Of a stretch of DNA of 64,000 bases, positions 51,824 to 62,100 are shown piece by piece. Numbering within the stretch: position 1 is the stretch's first letter; the number at the start of each line of letters is the position of its first letter. The notes below the pieces were generated by a model. The model searched no databases. It worked only from the letters and a program-made list of their open reading frames with translations, and was not told the DNA's origin. This DNA is from Mariniflexile jejuense (GTDB taxonomy: Bacteria > Bacteroidota > Bacteroidia > Flavobacteriales > Flavobacteriaceae): NCBI RefSeq assembly GCF_042675665.1, contig NZ_JBHTJI010000001.1, forward strand, positions 1,612,001-1,676,000, read 5' to 3'. The translations under genes and the position numbers were made by a program.

Positions 51824-52032
51824 AATAACTGAGGCTAACAATAGTTTATAAGTAATTGCTTATTTCCCCCCGACTAGTGCAAATGTCTCGCTCATGCCCA
51901 CTATCCAAATCATTTATCTTTTCTAAATTACAAAACAATTAATAGCATAATTCTTAACACACTATCATGGTTATTAGTAAAAGATTAAAAAATATTTTGC
52001 CTTTTCTTATCTGTACGATTGGAACGTTCGCA
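51824..52032. other. 209-bp gap with repeat-like sequence
   Basis: No gene is seen. Near its left end GCTAACAATAGTTTATAAGT is followed by AATTGCTTATTT, a short stem-forming phrase, and near its right end AACGTT is repeated 6 bp apart. Both phrases resemble sequence that follows accessory genes in this family, in my recollection. This is a weak hint of cassette boundaries. Confidence 0.35.
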
Positions 52033-53436
52033 CTAACGTTTGGCATCTTTTTTAATTAAGTTTTCCTTAATAATTATTGGATACTTAACTTTTAAAATTG
52101 TCTGTTCCTTTCTAAACGATTCATTATAATCGTACTCATGCGCTCTAAAAATTGTTTGCTCATTTTCCCTTAACCTATGTGCTGCCGCAAAATGTGAGCT
52201 CAAGACAGTTATATAATCTTGATACACGATATCTTCATTATACATATACAATACCAACGTTTTAGGTTTTATATATTTTTTGAATTTATCAACAAGTTTG
52301 TCCTTTGAAATTTCCTCGCCATTTATTCTAACCATTTTTTGAATAGAAACATTCACTGTATCATTAAACTGATAATTTTCAGTATAATTTGGCACTGGTG
52401 GGATGGGAATATCTTTTTTTAATTTAATTTCAAAAAACGATTCTGTAATCATTTTATCAATCCCTATTTTTTCAAATCTAGAAGCCATTAAATTATCATT
52501 ATGAACATCGTATACAATTTTTCGTTGGTTGATACTATACAGCTCCGCTTCAAACATTTTTATATACTTAATAGGCATGTTCTTGCTAGCAGAAATTCGA
52601 ACTGCTAAAAATGGCATTAGCTCTTCTCTTATAAATATTCTTCTTTCTTCAATAAAAGAAGCTACATCTTCCAATGCAATTTTATTTTTATTCTCTGTAT
52701 TGATCTCTAAATCATTATTCTCATTCAATTGAAGTTTAAAACTTACTTCCCAGTCATACTGAATCATTCTATCACTATAAAAATCAGAATGAGGCAAGTC
52801 TATAATTGGATTTTGACTAATTGATAATGCATCTATTGCCTTATAATCTATAATATTTATTCTACTTAATCCAAAAACTAAAAGCATCATAAATAGCAAA
52901 TGAAGTAATTGAATTTTAAACCGGTTTTTTTTAAAAATACAACTTAAATTTTTCCATGATTCTAAATACAATACACCTAATAATAAATAAGATGAAAATT
53001 TAAAATATGGAAGAAAATTAAAATCCATACAACACATCGAGAAAACCCCAAAAACCAATCCTATTTTAGTAAACCAGTATGAAAAATTAAAGCTTAAAAA
53101 AATTTGATCATTAAGTATTCTTTTTCTTTTTGGATTAAGTGGACTTACTACTTGTTGTGGCTTACTAAGAAGTAAATTAATAAATATGGAGTTAGCAAAA
53201 ATAAAAGATAAACCAGCAAAAAAAATATTATAAAAATTTCTGTCTGATTCACTTAAAATGTTTGAAAAATTTTCAAAACCAAAAGATAGGACTCTGAATG
53301 CCTCTCTTAAAACATAAAAGAAAGCGTAAATAGTGTATGCTGTAGCTAAACTAATGACGAAACTTAAAACAAAACGTTCATTAGAAATTTTCCTAAAGTT
53401 TACTGATGAATCGAAAAAACGTCTATTAAATTTCAT
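52033..53436 (-). CDS. Membrane protein with two ExbD/TolR-like periplasmic repeats
   Basis: A 467-residue protein of no named family. Residues 20-190 contain five hydrophobic segments. The remaining 270 residues look extracytoplasmic and show two similar blocks. Block 1 (about 230-315) reads FKLQLNENNDLEIN ... FLAVRISASKNMPIKYIKMF. Block 2 (about 361-432) reads VNVSIQKMVRINGEEISKDK ... LVLYMYNEDIVYQDYITVLS. Each has the ExbD/TolR order: a beta strand with a residue-poor turn, a leucine helix, then a strand and an amphipathic helix (I-x-A-S/D-x-x-(V/M)-P/Y-x-x-x-I). No ExbB/TolQ gene adjoins it. The assignment is by pattern only. Confidence 0.6.
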   Translation of the reverse strand: MKFNRRFFDSSVNFRKISNERFVLSFVISLATAYTIYAFFYVLREAFRVLSFGFENFSNILSESDRNFYNIFFAGLSFIFANSIFINLLLSKPQQVVSPLNPKRKRILNDQIFLSFNFSYWFTKIGLVFGVFSMCCMDFNFLPYFKFSSYLLLGVLYLESWKNLSCIFKKNRFKIQLLHLLFMMLLVFGLSRINIIDYKAIDALSISQNPIIDLPHSDFYSDRMIQYDWEVSFKLQLNENNDLEINTENKNKIALEDVASFIEERRIFIREELMPFLAVRISASKNMPIKYIKMFEAELYSINQRKIVYDVHNDNLMASRFEKIGIDKMITESFFEIKLKKDIPIPPVPNYTENYQFNDTVNVSIQKMVRINGEEISKDKLVDKFKKYIKPKTLVLYMYNEDIVYQDYITVLSSHFAAAHRLRENEQTIFRAHEYDYNESFRKEQTILKVKYPIIIKENLIKKDAKR

Positions 53437-53508
53437 TGACAGCTACATGTAACACATAAGTATAAACTTATAATAAAAAGTTACAAGTTAACCATAAGAT
53501 AAATAAAG

Positions 53509-53528
53509 ATTCCTGCTTTCACTGGAAT
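53509..53528. repeat. ATTCCTGC palindrome, copy 2 (degenerate)
   Basis: ATTCCTGC - TTTC - ACTGGAAT, sharing the first 12 bases with the copy at 7958 but with a weakened right arm. It sits 3 bp past the mpl stop codon on the minus strand, the same position relative to a gene end as copy 1. Confidence 0.55.
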
Positions 53529-53531
53529 AAA

Positions 53532-54887
53532 CTATCCAATAAGCTCCTTAACCTCATCAAAATTAAGTCCGCCATAATTACCAGAACTCATTAACAGCAG
53601 CGCTTTATTATCAAAGTTTTGCGAGAACAGGAAGTTTTTAAAATCATCTGGATTGGTGTAAATAATAAGGTCTTCACGCTCAAAAGCGGTGGCTATTTGC
53701 TCGTGGGTTACTTCTTTAAGTTTTTTAATTTCTACGGCGTGTGGCGAGTAAAACACAACGGCAACATCGGCAGCATCTAATGCACCTTTATATTCTTTTA
53801 AAAATTCGGCATTTAAACTGCTGTATGTATGTAATTCTAAACAAGCTACAACGGTTCTGTTGGCATATTGCTCTTTTACTGCTTTAGTTGTTGCTTCTAC
53901 CTTACTTGGCGAATGTGCAAAGTCTTTGTATGCAACACTGGTTTTACTTTCGGCTATTTTTTCTAAGCGTTTGCTAGCACCTTTAAAGCTTGCAATGGCT
54001 TCGTAAAAATCGTCTTCATCAACACCCATGTGTTGGCATATCCATTTAGCACCTGCTAAGTTGTTTAGGTTGTGTTTTCCAAATACTTCAATAGGCAATG
54101 GTCCTTCAGGTGTTTCTAATAAGGTTTCACCATCTTCAACAGTATATTCGGGCGTGTAGTATGGCAATTTACGGATGGTATTTACTGAAGCTTCTACAAC
54201 ACGTTTTACTTCGGCGTCTTCTTCATTATACGTAATGCTTCCGCCACTAACAATGGAGTCTACAAAAATGCTAAACTGCTCTACGTAATTATCATAGGTT
54301 GGGAATACGTTAATATGATCCCAAGCAATACCGCTTAACAGGGCAATATTGGGTTTGTATAAATGGAATTTTGGACGTCTATCAATAGGTGAACTTAAAT
54401 ATTCATCGCCTTCAAGCACCATAAAATCGTTGGTTTCTGTAAGTTTTACCATCACATCAAAACCTTCTAATTGCGCACCTACCATATAATCAACATCCCG
54501 ATTGTGGTAATGCATAACGTGTAAAATCATGGACGTGATGGTGGTTTTTCCATGGCTACCGCCAATAACTACACGGGTTTTGTGTTTAGATTGCTCGTAC
54601 AAAAACTCGGGATAACTATATATTTTAAGCCCTAATTCTTGAGCTTTTAATAACTCTGGGTTATCGGCTTTGGCATGCATACCTAAAACAATAGCGTCTA
54701 AACTGGTATTTATTTTTTCAGGAAACCAACCATAGGTATTGGGTAATATCCCTTTAGCATTTAATCTGGATTTTGAAGGTTCGAAAATCTCATCATCGCT
54801 ACCTGTTACTTTGTAACCTTTATTATGCAATGCAATGGCTAGATTATGCATAGCAGAACCACCAATAGCTATAAAATGTACGTTCAT
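53532..54887 (-). CDS. mpl: UDP-N-acetylmuramate:L-alanyl-gamma-D-glutamyl-meso-diaminopimelate ligase
   Basis: Peptidoglycan-recycling ligase that joins the free tripeptide to UDP-MurNAc; a Mur-ligase relative. The 451 residues begin VHFIAIGGSAMHNLAIALH, which has the GG-S-A-M-H pattern of Mpl rather than the G-G-x-G-M-S of MurC. The ATP site is GGSHGKTTITSM (109-120), followed by VLEGDEYLSSPIDRRPKF, typical of Mpl. Further conserved parts are LSGIAWDHINVFPTYDNY and KDFAHSPSKVEATTKAVK. A tandem 8-bp repeat precedes the start codon and contains perfect -7 boxes. Confidence 0.92.
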   Translation of the reverse strand: MNVHFIAIGGSAMHNLAIALHNKGYKVTGSDDEIFEPSKSRLNAKGILPNTYGWFPEKINTSLDAIVLGMHAKADNPELLKAQELGLKIYSYPEFLYEQSKHKTRVVIGGSHGKTTITSMILHVMHYHNRDVDYMVGAQLEGFDVMVKLTETNDFMVLEGDEYLSSPIDRRPKFHLYKPNIALLSGIAWDHINVFPTYDNYVEQFSIFVDSIVSGGSITYNEEDAEVKRVVEASVNTIRKLPYYTPEYTVEDGETLLETPEGPLPIEVFGKHNLNNLAGAKWICQHMGVDEDDFYEAIASFKGASKRLEKIAESKTSVAYKDFAHSPSKVEATTKAVKEQYANRTVVACLELHTYSSLNAEFLKEYKGALDAADVAVVFYSPHAVEIKKLKEVTHEQIATAFEREDLIIYTNPDDFKNFLFSQNFDNKALLLMSSGNYGGLNFDEVKELIG

Positions 54888-54899
54888 TAATTAAGTATT

Positions 54900-54931
54900 A
54901 AAGTTACAAAGTTACAAAGTTTCAAAGTTAA
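54900..54931 (-). promoter_or_regulatory. Tandem 8-bp repeat containing -7 boxes upstream of mpl
   Basis: Four consecutive units of the form AAAGTTAC (one with T for A) end 13 bp before the mpl ATG. On the minus strand two of them read TAACTTTG, exactly the Bacteroidota TAnnTTTG element, with a TTG about 16 bp before the first. The number of units could change by slippage and alter promoter spacing. Confidence 0.45.
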
Positions 54932-54960
54932 AAAGGCTGTAATTTACAAAGTAGTTATGT

Positions 54961-55100
54961 AAACTAAGGCTTTAACTAAAAGCTGCTGATAGGGTTGCGT
55001 AGGGGTTGCAGTTAAAATCCTTTTTATAAGGTATGAGCAAAAAGATTGTAACCTTAGATTGCGCTAAAGGTAAACTTCAAAACCGACGCAGGGTAACACT
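54961..55100. repeat. Intergenic palindromic repeat, copy 2 (degenerate)
   Basis: AATCCTTTTT at 55016-55025 and AAAAAGATT at 55039-55047 recur in the same order and spacing class as in the element at 39976-40011, followed here by a more diverged tail. It lies between two same-strand genes, mpl upstream flank and the end of the TPR gene. Confidence 0.5.
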
Positions 55101-55106
55101 CAAATT

Positions 55107-56060
55107 TTAAAGCTTCAATATGCGTTGTTTTTCATCTTTAAAGTGCTTGGTTTTTGGCGATTCAGCAAGTGCTAAATCAATATACTTTAAAGCTGCTGCT
55201 TTATTTTTTTTATGGGCATAAATTTGAGACAATCTGTAATGCGCCCATGCTTTTGTTACACCGTCTTTTTGTGAGTAGTTTTTTAAATAGGTTTGCAAAC
55301 ATTGTGCGCCTTTTTGCAACTCGATGTTGTATTGTGCTGCTATTTTACCCATTTCGTAGTCTAGGGTGTTTTTGTTGTGTTTTTCTTTGGCATCTTCTAG
55401 ATTTGCAATGGCTTTTTCGGGTTGCTTTTGCTTTTCGTAAAAGTTGGTTAATTTATTATAACACCATAATGAACCACTTTCTTTTATAGCTAATTTATAG
55501 TATTTCTCGGCAAGTTCTGGTTCATCATCAGACTCAAAAATAAAACCTTTCGCTAAGTAACCATCTACTTTTGAAAGTTGCTCTAACTGGTAAGCATATT
55601 TTAATGCCATGTTTTTACTACCACCTAAAACTGCTGGTATTTTCATATAATATTCTACCAAAGCCCAACGTACATTTTTGTGTTTTGGGTCTAATTTAGC
55701 TGCTTTGTGTAGTGCCGATTCAATATCGTCTAGCATACCTATGGCAGTAATTTTACTTGAAATTAAAGCTTTCATACCCATAGCTCCACCATATTTATAA
55801 TGGTATTCAGCATTTTGCGGGTTCGCTTTTCTTAAATTTTGATATATAGCTATGGCTTCGTCCCATTTTTTTTGGTGTCCGTAGGTATCGCCTAATAGTT
55901 CGAGTGCTTCTAAATCTTTTGGGTGATTTTCTAAGTAAACCGTTATCTTAATTTCGGCTTTATCATATTGTTTGCGCTTAATTAAATCTTCAAAACCATC
56001 TAATTTAGATTGACTAATTGCTAATGCAGGAAAAAGTAGTAGGTAAATTATTTTTCTCAT
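55107..56060 (-). CDS. Secreted TPR-repeat protein
   Basis: A 317-residue protein from the ATG at 56060 (signal peptide MRKIIYLLLFPALAIS); the frame is open 9 codons further up but the signal starts here. The mature part consists of tetratricopeptide repeats: DLEALELLGDTYGHQKKWDE, YQNLRKANPQNAEYHYKYGG, LEDAKEKHNKNTLDYEMGKI and AHYRLSQIYAHKKNKAAALK. No other domain is visible, so it probably serves as a periplasmic scaffold. It is divergent from the alpha-2-macroglobulin gene, 138 bp away, and could be functionally related to it, though nothing shows this. Confidence 0.87.
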   Translation of the reverse strand: MRKIIYLLLFPALAISQSKLDGFEDLIKRKQYDKAEIKITVYLENHPKDLEALELLGDTYGHQKKWDEAIAIYQNLRKANPQNAEYHYKYGGAMGMKALISSKITAIGMLDDIESALHKAAKLDPKHKNVRWALVEYYMKIPAVLGGSKNMALKYAYQLEQLSKVDGYLAKGFIFESDDEPELAEKYYKLAIKESGSLWCYNKLTNFYEKQKQPEKAIANLEDAKEKHNKNTLDYEMGKIAAQYNIELQKGAQCLQTYLKNYSQKDGVTKAWAHYRLSQIYAHKKNKAAALKYIDLALAESPKTKHFKDEKQRILKL

Positions 56061-56198
56061 AACATGTAATTTGTTAACAAATATCAATACGGCTTTTTAA
56101 CTAAAAATAACTAATTTCACTCAATCAAATGAACTATTCACTCATTTGTAGTTTTTTGGAATAACTTTTGAAAGTAATTTAACGACAAATTTAATGAA

Positions 56199-59100
56199 AT
56201 GAAACATTCGGTACTATTTTTAACAATTATTTTGCTTTCAAACTTTAGCTATAGTCAAAAACCTGATTATGAAACCCTTTGGCAAACAGTAGAAAAGCAT
56301 GAAATTGAAGGCTTACCAAAGTCGGCTTTAAAGGTTGTTGACCAAATTTACACACTTGCTAAAAAAGACAAAAACGATGCGCAACTAATTAAAACCATGC
56401 TTTTTAAAAGCAAATTTACGTTGGTTTTAGAAGAAGATGCGCAATTAAACATTATTAACGATTTTAACAATGAAATAAAGCTAAGCAACTTCCCAACTAA
56501 AAATATTCTTGAAAGTATTTTGGCTAATTTATACTGGCAATATTTTCAACAAAACCGCTGGCAGTTTTATAACCGTACAAAAACTTCTGAAAAGGTTGAT
56601 ACTATAGACTTTAGAACCTGGGATTTACAAACACTGTTTGATGAAATTCATACACATTACAAAAACTCAGTACAAAGTAGTTTAAAATTACAGCTAGAAC
56701 CGTTAAGTAAGTATGATGGCATACTAAATCTTGAAAAAGATTCTAAAATATACAGACCTACATTGTTCGATTTTTTAAACCACAATGCTTTAGAATTCTA
56801 TAAAACAAACGAAACCAATATCACCAAACCTGCATATAAATTTGAGATTGACAACCCCAACTTTTTAGGTAATACAGAAACATATACCAATCTAGTTTTA
56901 GATTCTAAAGATGCCACATCACTACAGTTAAATGCTTTAAGAATATATCAAGATTTAATATGTTTTTATTTACATGATGAAGAACCTTATGCTTTGGCAG
57001 ATGTAAATATTGAACGCCTAAAATTCATCCATCAACATGGAACTTTCAGCAATAAAGAAGCGTTATTACTAGAAGCTTTAAAAAGTGAAGCTGAAAAATT
57101 CAAAACACACGAAGTTTCTGGGCTATATCAATTTGAAATTGCCTCGATATACTACCAACAAAGCAATCTATTTCAGCCAAAAACAAACGAAGAAAATCGT
57201 TGGAAAGCAAAAGAAGCTATGGCTATTTGCAATAGGATTATTTCAAAATTTCCAAAAAGTAAGGCTGCAGAAAAATGTGAAGGTTTAAAGTCGCAAATTC
57301 TTCAGCAAACCCTTCAAATTACTACTGAAAGTGTATTACCAATTCAGCAACATGCACGCCTTTTAGTAAGTTATAAAAATTTGGACGCACTGCAATTTAA
57401 AATCTATCCTATTTCTAAAAACGAGTTAGAAAAATTCACTAAAATTTATAGAAAAGACGAGCAATTAGCATTTATAAAAAAATTAGATGCAAACAACCAA
57501 TGGAGCAGTAAATTACGAAACGAAAACGATTACCAAACCCATAATACCGAAGTTTTACTGCCTAAATTAAACAACGGCATTTTTTTAGTTTTCGCTTCAA
57601 TAGCAGGAGATGAAGAAACGGCTGCGTTTAGTACCATTCAAGTTACCAATTTAGCTTTGGTTGAGAGCGAAAGTGAAACACATAAAATATTTCAAGTTAT
57701 TAATAGAACCAATGGTAAACCTATTGAAAATACCAAAGTAGAATTAAGTTACTACGAAAATAACAACAAAAAAGAAACCAAAGAAAGTTTCTCAACCAAT
57801 GCATTAGGCGAGGTTAAAATTAAAAAAGAAAACGACCGTTACCGAAACATTAGCTCAAAAATTAGTTACACAAACGATACGGCTTATTTTGGCGATTTTT
57901 ACATGAATCAATATTATAAGCAAGAAAAGGAAGCTATTGAATACAAAGCGTTTTTATTTACAGATAGAAGTATTTATCGCCCAAATCAAACCGTATATTT
58001 TAAAGCTATTGCCATAAAAACTGCTAATGGAAAATCGGAAGTAGTTGCAAACGAAGCTGTTTATGCTGTTTTGTATGATGTAAATGGTGATGAAATTAAG
58101 GAACTTGAATTAAAAACAAATGAATTCGGTTCTGTTTCAGGAGAATTCATCTTACCAAACGGTGGTTTAAATGGCGAATACCACATTGAATTTGATGGCG
58201 ATGAAAAAGATTTTTATACAGACCATTATTTCTCAGTTGAAGAATACAAACGCCCAAAGTTTGAAACCAAATTCTCACCGGTTACCGAAACCTATAAAGT
58301 AAACGATTCTGTTACCATTAAAGGCACTGCACTAGCTTATGCTGGTAGCAATATAACCAATGCTAAAGTGGTTTACCGTGTACACAGAAAAGTGGAATAC
58401 CCGCGTTGGTATTTTTGGTACAGACCAAGATTTTACAGCCAACCACAAGAAATTACACATGGCGAAAGTACCACAAACGAAAAAGGCGAATTTGAAATAA
58501 CATTCAAAGCCCTACCAGACCAAAGTGTTGATAAAAGCAGTTTGCCTATTTTTAACTATGAAATAACTGCCGATGTAACCGACTTAAACGGCGAAACCCG
58601 AAGCGCAACAACCATTGTAAATGTTGGGTATCATGCTTTGGTTGCCAATATGAGTATTGCTGAAAATCTTGATAAATCAAAAAAAGATAATAGCATAAAA
58701 ATTGACACAAAAAACCTTAATGGCGAATTTGTTTCAGCCAAAGGTATTGTAAAAATTTATAAACTTCAAGCACCAAAATCTGTTTTAAGAACCAGACCTT
58801 GGGCTGCACCAGATTATCAAGATTTTTCAGAAGAAGCATTTAAAAACCTATTCCCGCATGAAGCTTACACCAATGAAGCCGATGCTAGTAATTGGAAAAA
58901 AGGCACTTTGGTTTTTGAAAAACAATTTAACACTGAAACCTCCAAAGAACTTAATTTAGGAAACCTAAAAAAATGGGAATCGGGTGCATACATCATAACT
59001 TTAGAAAGCACTGATAAATTTGGGCAATTGGTAAAAGATGAAGTTAAAACAACTTTATATAGTGATAATGATAAAACCTTGGCAGATAACCAATTATTTA

Positions 59101-62100
59101 GCATAACAACCAACAAAACATCCTATAAAGTTGGCGAAACGGCTATAATAACTTTGGCTTCGGCTTCTGAAAATTTACAGGCAACTGTTTCCATTGAAAA
59201 AAACAGAAAGATTGTCAAAACTGAAATTATTCAATTAAATAACAACAAAAAAACACTATCAATACCTGTAACAACTCAAGACGTTGGTGGTTTTGCAGTA
59301 CGTTATAGCTTTGCAGTTTATAACAGCTTTAAATCGGGTGCAGAAAACATTAATATTCCTTACCCAAAAACCAATTTAGATATTGAAACCACCGCTTTTA
59401 GAGACAAACTACAACCCGGAGTTGATGAAACTTGGAGTTTTAAAATTAAAGGTTTGCAAGGAGACAACGTTTCTGCCGAATTATTAGCAAGCATGTACGA
59501 TGCTTCTTTAGATCAGTTTAAACCACATTCTTGGGATTTCAACCCGATTGATAAAACTATGTATTATTCATACAACCAAAACAATGCTAACCAAAGTTTT
59601 GGTACACAAAATTTCAGGGTCTATAACAAGCAATCAAAAAGTAATTATTCTCAACAACAATATGACCAACTCAATTGGTTTGGGTTTTATTTTGGAAACG
59701 ACAATATAAGAATTAGAGGAATTAGTTCAAAGGCTATTTACGGAAGTCGAGCAACGGTCACAGAATCATTAAACAGTATAGTACCTGGTATTCAACTTAT
59801 GGAAGATAGCTCTAGTTTAGACGAAGTTGTAGTGGTTGGTTATGGTGAAATGAAGAAAAAAGACTCAATAGGAAGTGTTGCTTTAATTAAAACAGAAATT
59901 TTAGATAATACTTTAAAAGAAAAACCAAACTTCGACACTGTTAAAGTTAGAAAAAACCTGCAAGAAACAGCTTTTTTCTTTCCGCAGTTACAAACAGATA
60001 AAGATGGTAATGTAAGCTTCCGCTTTAACTCGCCCGAAGCCTTAACCCAATGGAAATTGCAATTATTAGCACATACCAAAACCTTAGAAAGTGCTACAAA
60101 AACATTAACCACAGTAACTCAAAAAGAGTTGATGGTAATACCAAATGCACCACGTTTTTTACGTCAAGGTGATGACATTACCATTAGCACCAAAATTGCA
60201 AACCTAACAAACAATCAACTTTCTGGACAAGCCATTTTAGTATTAACCGACGCTATTTCTGGAAAAGATATTACCAATTCACTTGTTACGTCGAGTGCGG
60301 TCGAGACGTTTTTAGTTGATTCAAAAGGCAACACGCAAGTATCGTGGAGTTTATCAATTCCTGATGATGTAGATGCGGTTCAATATAAAATAGTAGCAAA
60401 ATCAGGTAACTTTAGCGATGGCGAACAAAATGCCTTGCCTGTTTTATCAAATCGCATGTTAGTTACCGAAACGCTTCCTATGTGGATTCGCAGTAACGAA
60501 ACCAGAACATTCACCTTGGATAAATTAAAAACAAATACCTCAACAACGCTTAAAAACCATAAACTAACTCTGGAAATGACTTCCAATCCAGCATGGTATG
60601 CCGTACAAGCATTACCCTACTTAATGGAATATCCGTATGAGTGTAACGAGCAAACGTTTTCAAGGTTTTACGCCAATGCATTAGCAAGCCATATTGCGAA
60701 TAGTAATCCAAGAATTCAAGACGTTTTCAACCAATGGAAAAACTCTGATGTACTTGTTTCTAACCTAGAAAAAAACGAAGAATTAAAATCAATACTTATT
60801 CAAGAAACACCTTGGTTGCGTGATGCAAAAAATGAAACCGAACAGAAAAAACGCATTGCGTTGTTATTCGATTTGAATAAAATGAATAACGAATTACAAT
60901 CGGCAAAACGTAAACTTGAAAACAATCAGTTATCAAATGGTGCTTGGGCATGGTTTAATGGCGGACGCGAAAACCGATACATTACACAACACATCATTGC
61001 AGGTTTCGGACATTTAAAACAACTAAAAGTTGAAACAAAAGAAGAATCTAAAACAATTGAAAAAGCCATCAACTATCTAGATTCAGAATTCATTCAAGAA
61101 TACAAAGACATTAGAAAATACGATGCTAAAGTTGATTTAACAAAAGACCATTTAAGCTACATACAACTCCATTATTTATACATGCGAAGCTTCTACCCAG
61201 ACATTAAAAAATCGAAAGAAGTTGAAGAAATTACTAAATACTATCAAACACAAATTCAAAAGTATTGGTTAAGTCGTTCATTATACACTAAAGGATTAAT
61301 GGCATTGGTGGTTAATAGAATGGGTGATAAAACAACTTCGGAAAAAATTATAAAGTCTTTAAAAGAAACCAGTATCACTTCTGAAGAATTAGGCATGTAT
61401 TGGAAAGAAAATACAAGTTCCTGGTATTGGTATCAAGCACCCATTGAAACACAAGCTTTATTAATTGAAGCATTTTCAGAAATTGAAAATGACACCAAAA
61501 CCATTGACAATTTAAAAATTTGGCTGCTTAAAAACAAGCAAACCAACCAATGGAAAACCACCAAAGCAACTACAGAAGCTGTTTATGCGCTGTTACTTCA
61601 AGGTAGCGATTGGTTAAGTGTAACAGATGCGGTTGATGTTTTAGTTGGCGGACAAAAAATAGAACCTTCAAAATTAGAACATGTAAAAGCTGAAGCTGGA
61701 ACGGGTTACTATAAAACCTCATGGAACACATCTGAAATAACACCAAAAATGGCGGAAGTTACGTTAACTAAAAAAGGAAATGGTATAGCTTGGGGAAGTT
61801 TATATTGGCAATATTTTGAAGATTTAGATAAAATAACAACAGCCGAAACACCGCTAAAATTGAAGAAAAAACTGTTCTTAAAAACCAATACCCATACAGG
61901 TGAACAAATTTCTGAAATAACAGAAAAAACCAACTTAAAAGTAGGCAATTTAGTGCGTGTTCGTATTGAATTACAAAGCGATAGAAACATGGAATTTATA
62001 CATATGAAAGATATGCGTGCAGCAGGTTTAGAACCAATTAATGTTATATCGCAATACAAATGGCAAGATGGTTTAGGCTACTATGAAAGCACTAAAGATG

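Noticed and set aside
50776..52032. Integron attC sites around the DUF4240 gene
   Set aside because: The phrases resemble but do not satisfy the R' and R'' core pattern, and no integrase is present. Only a generic repeat border is kept as a finding.
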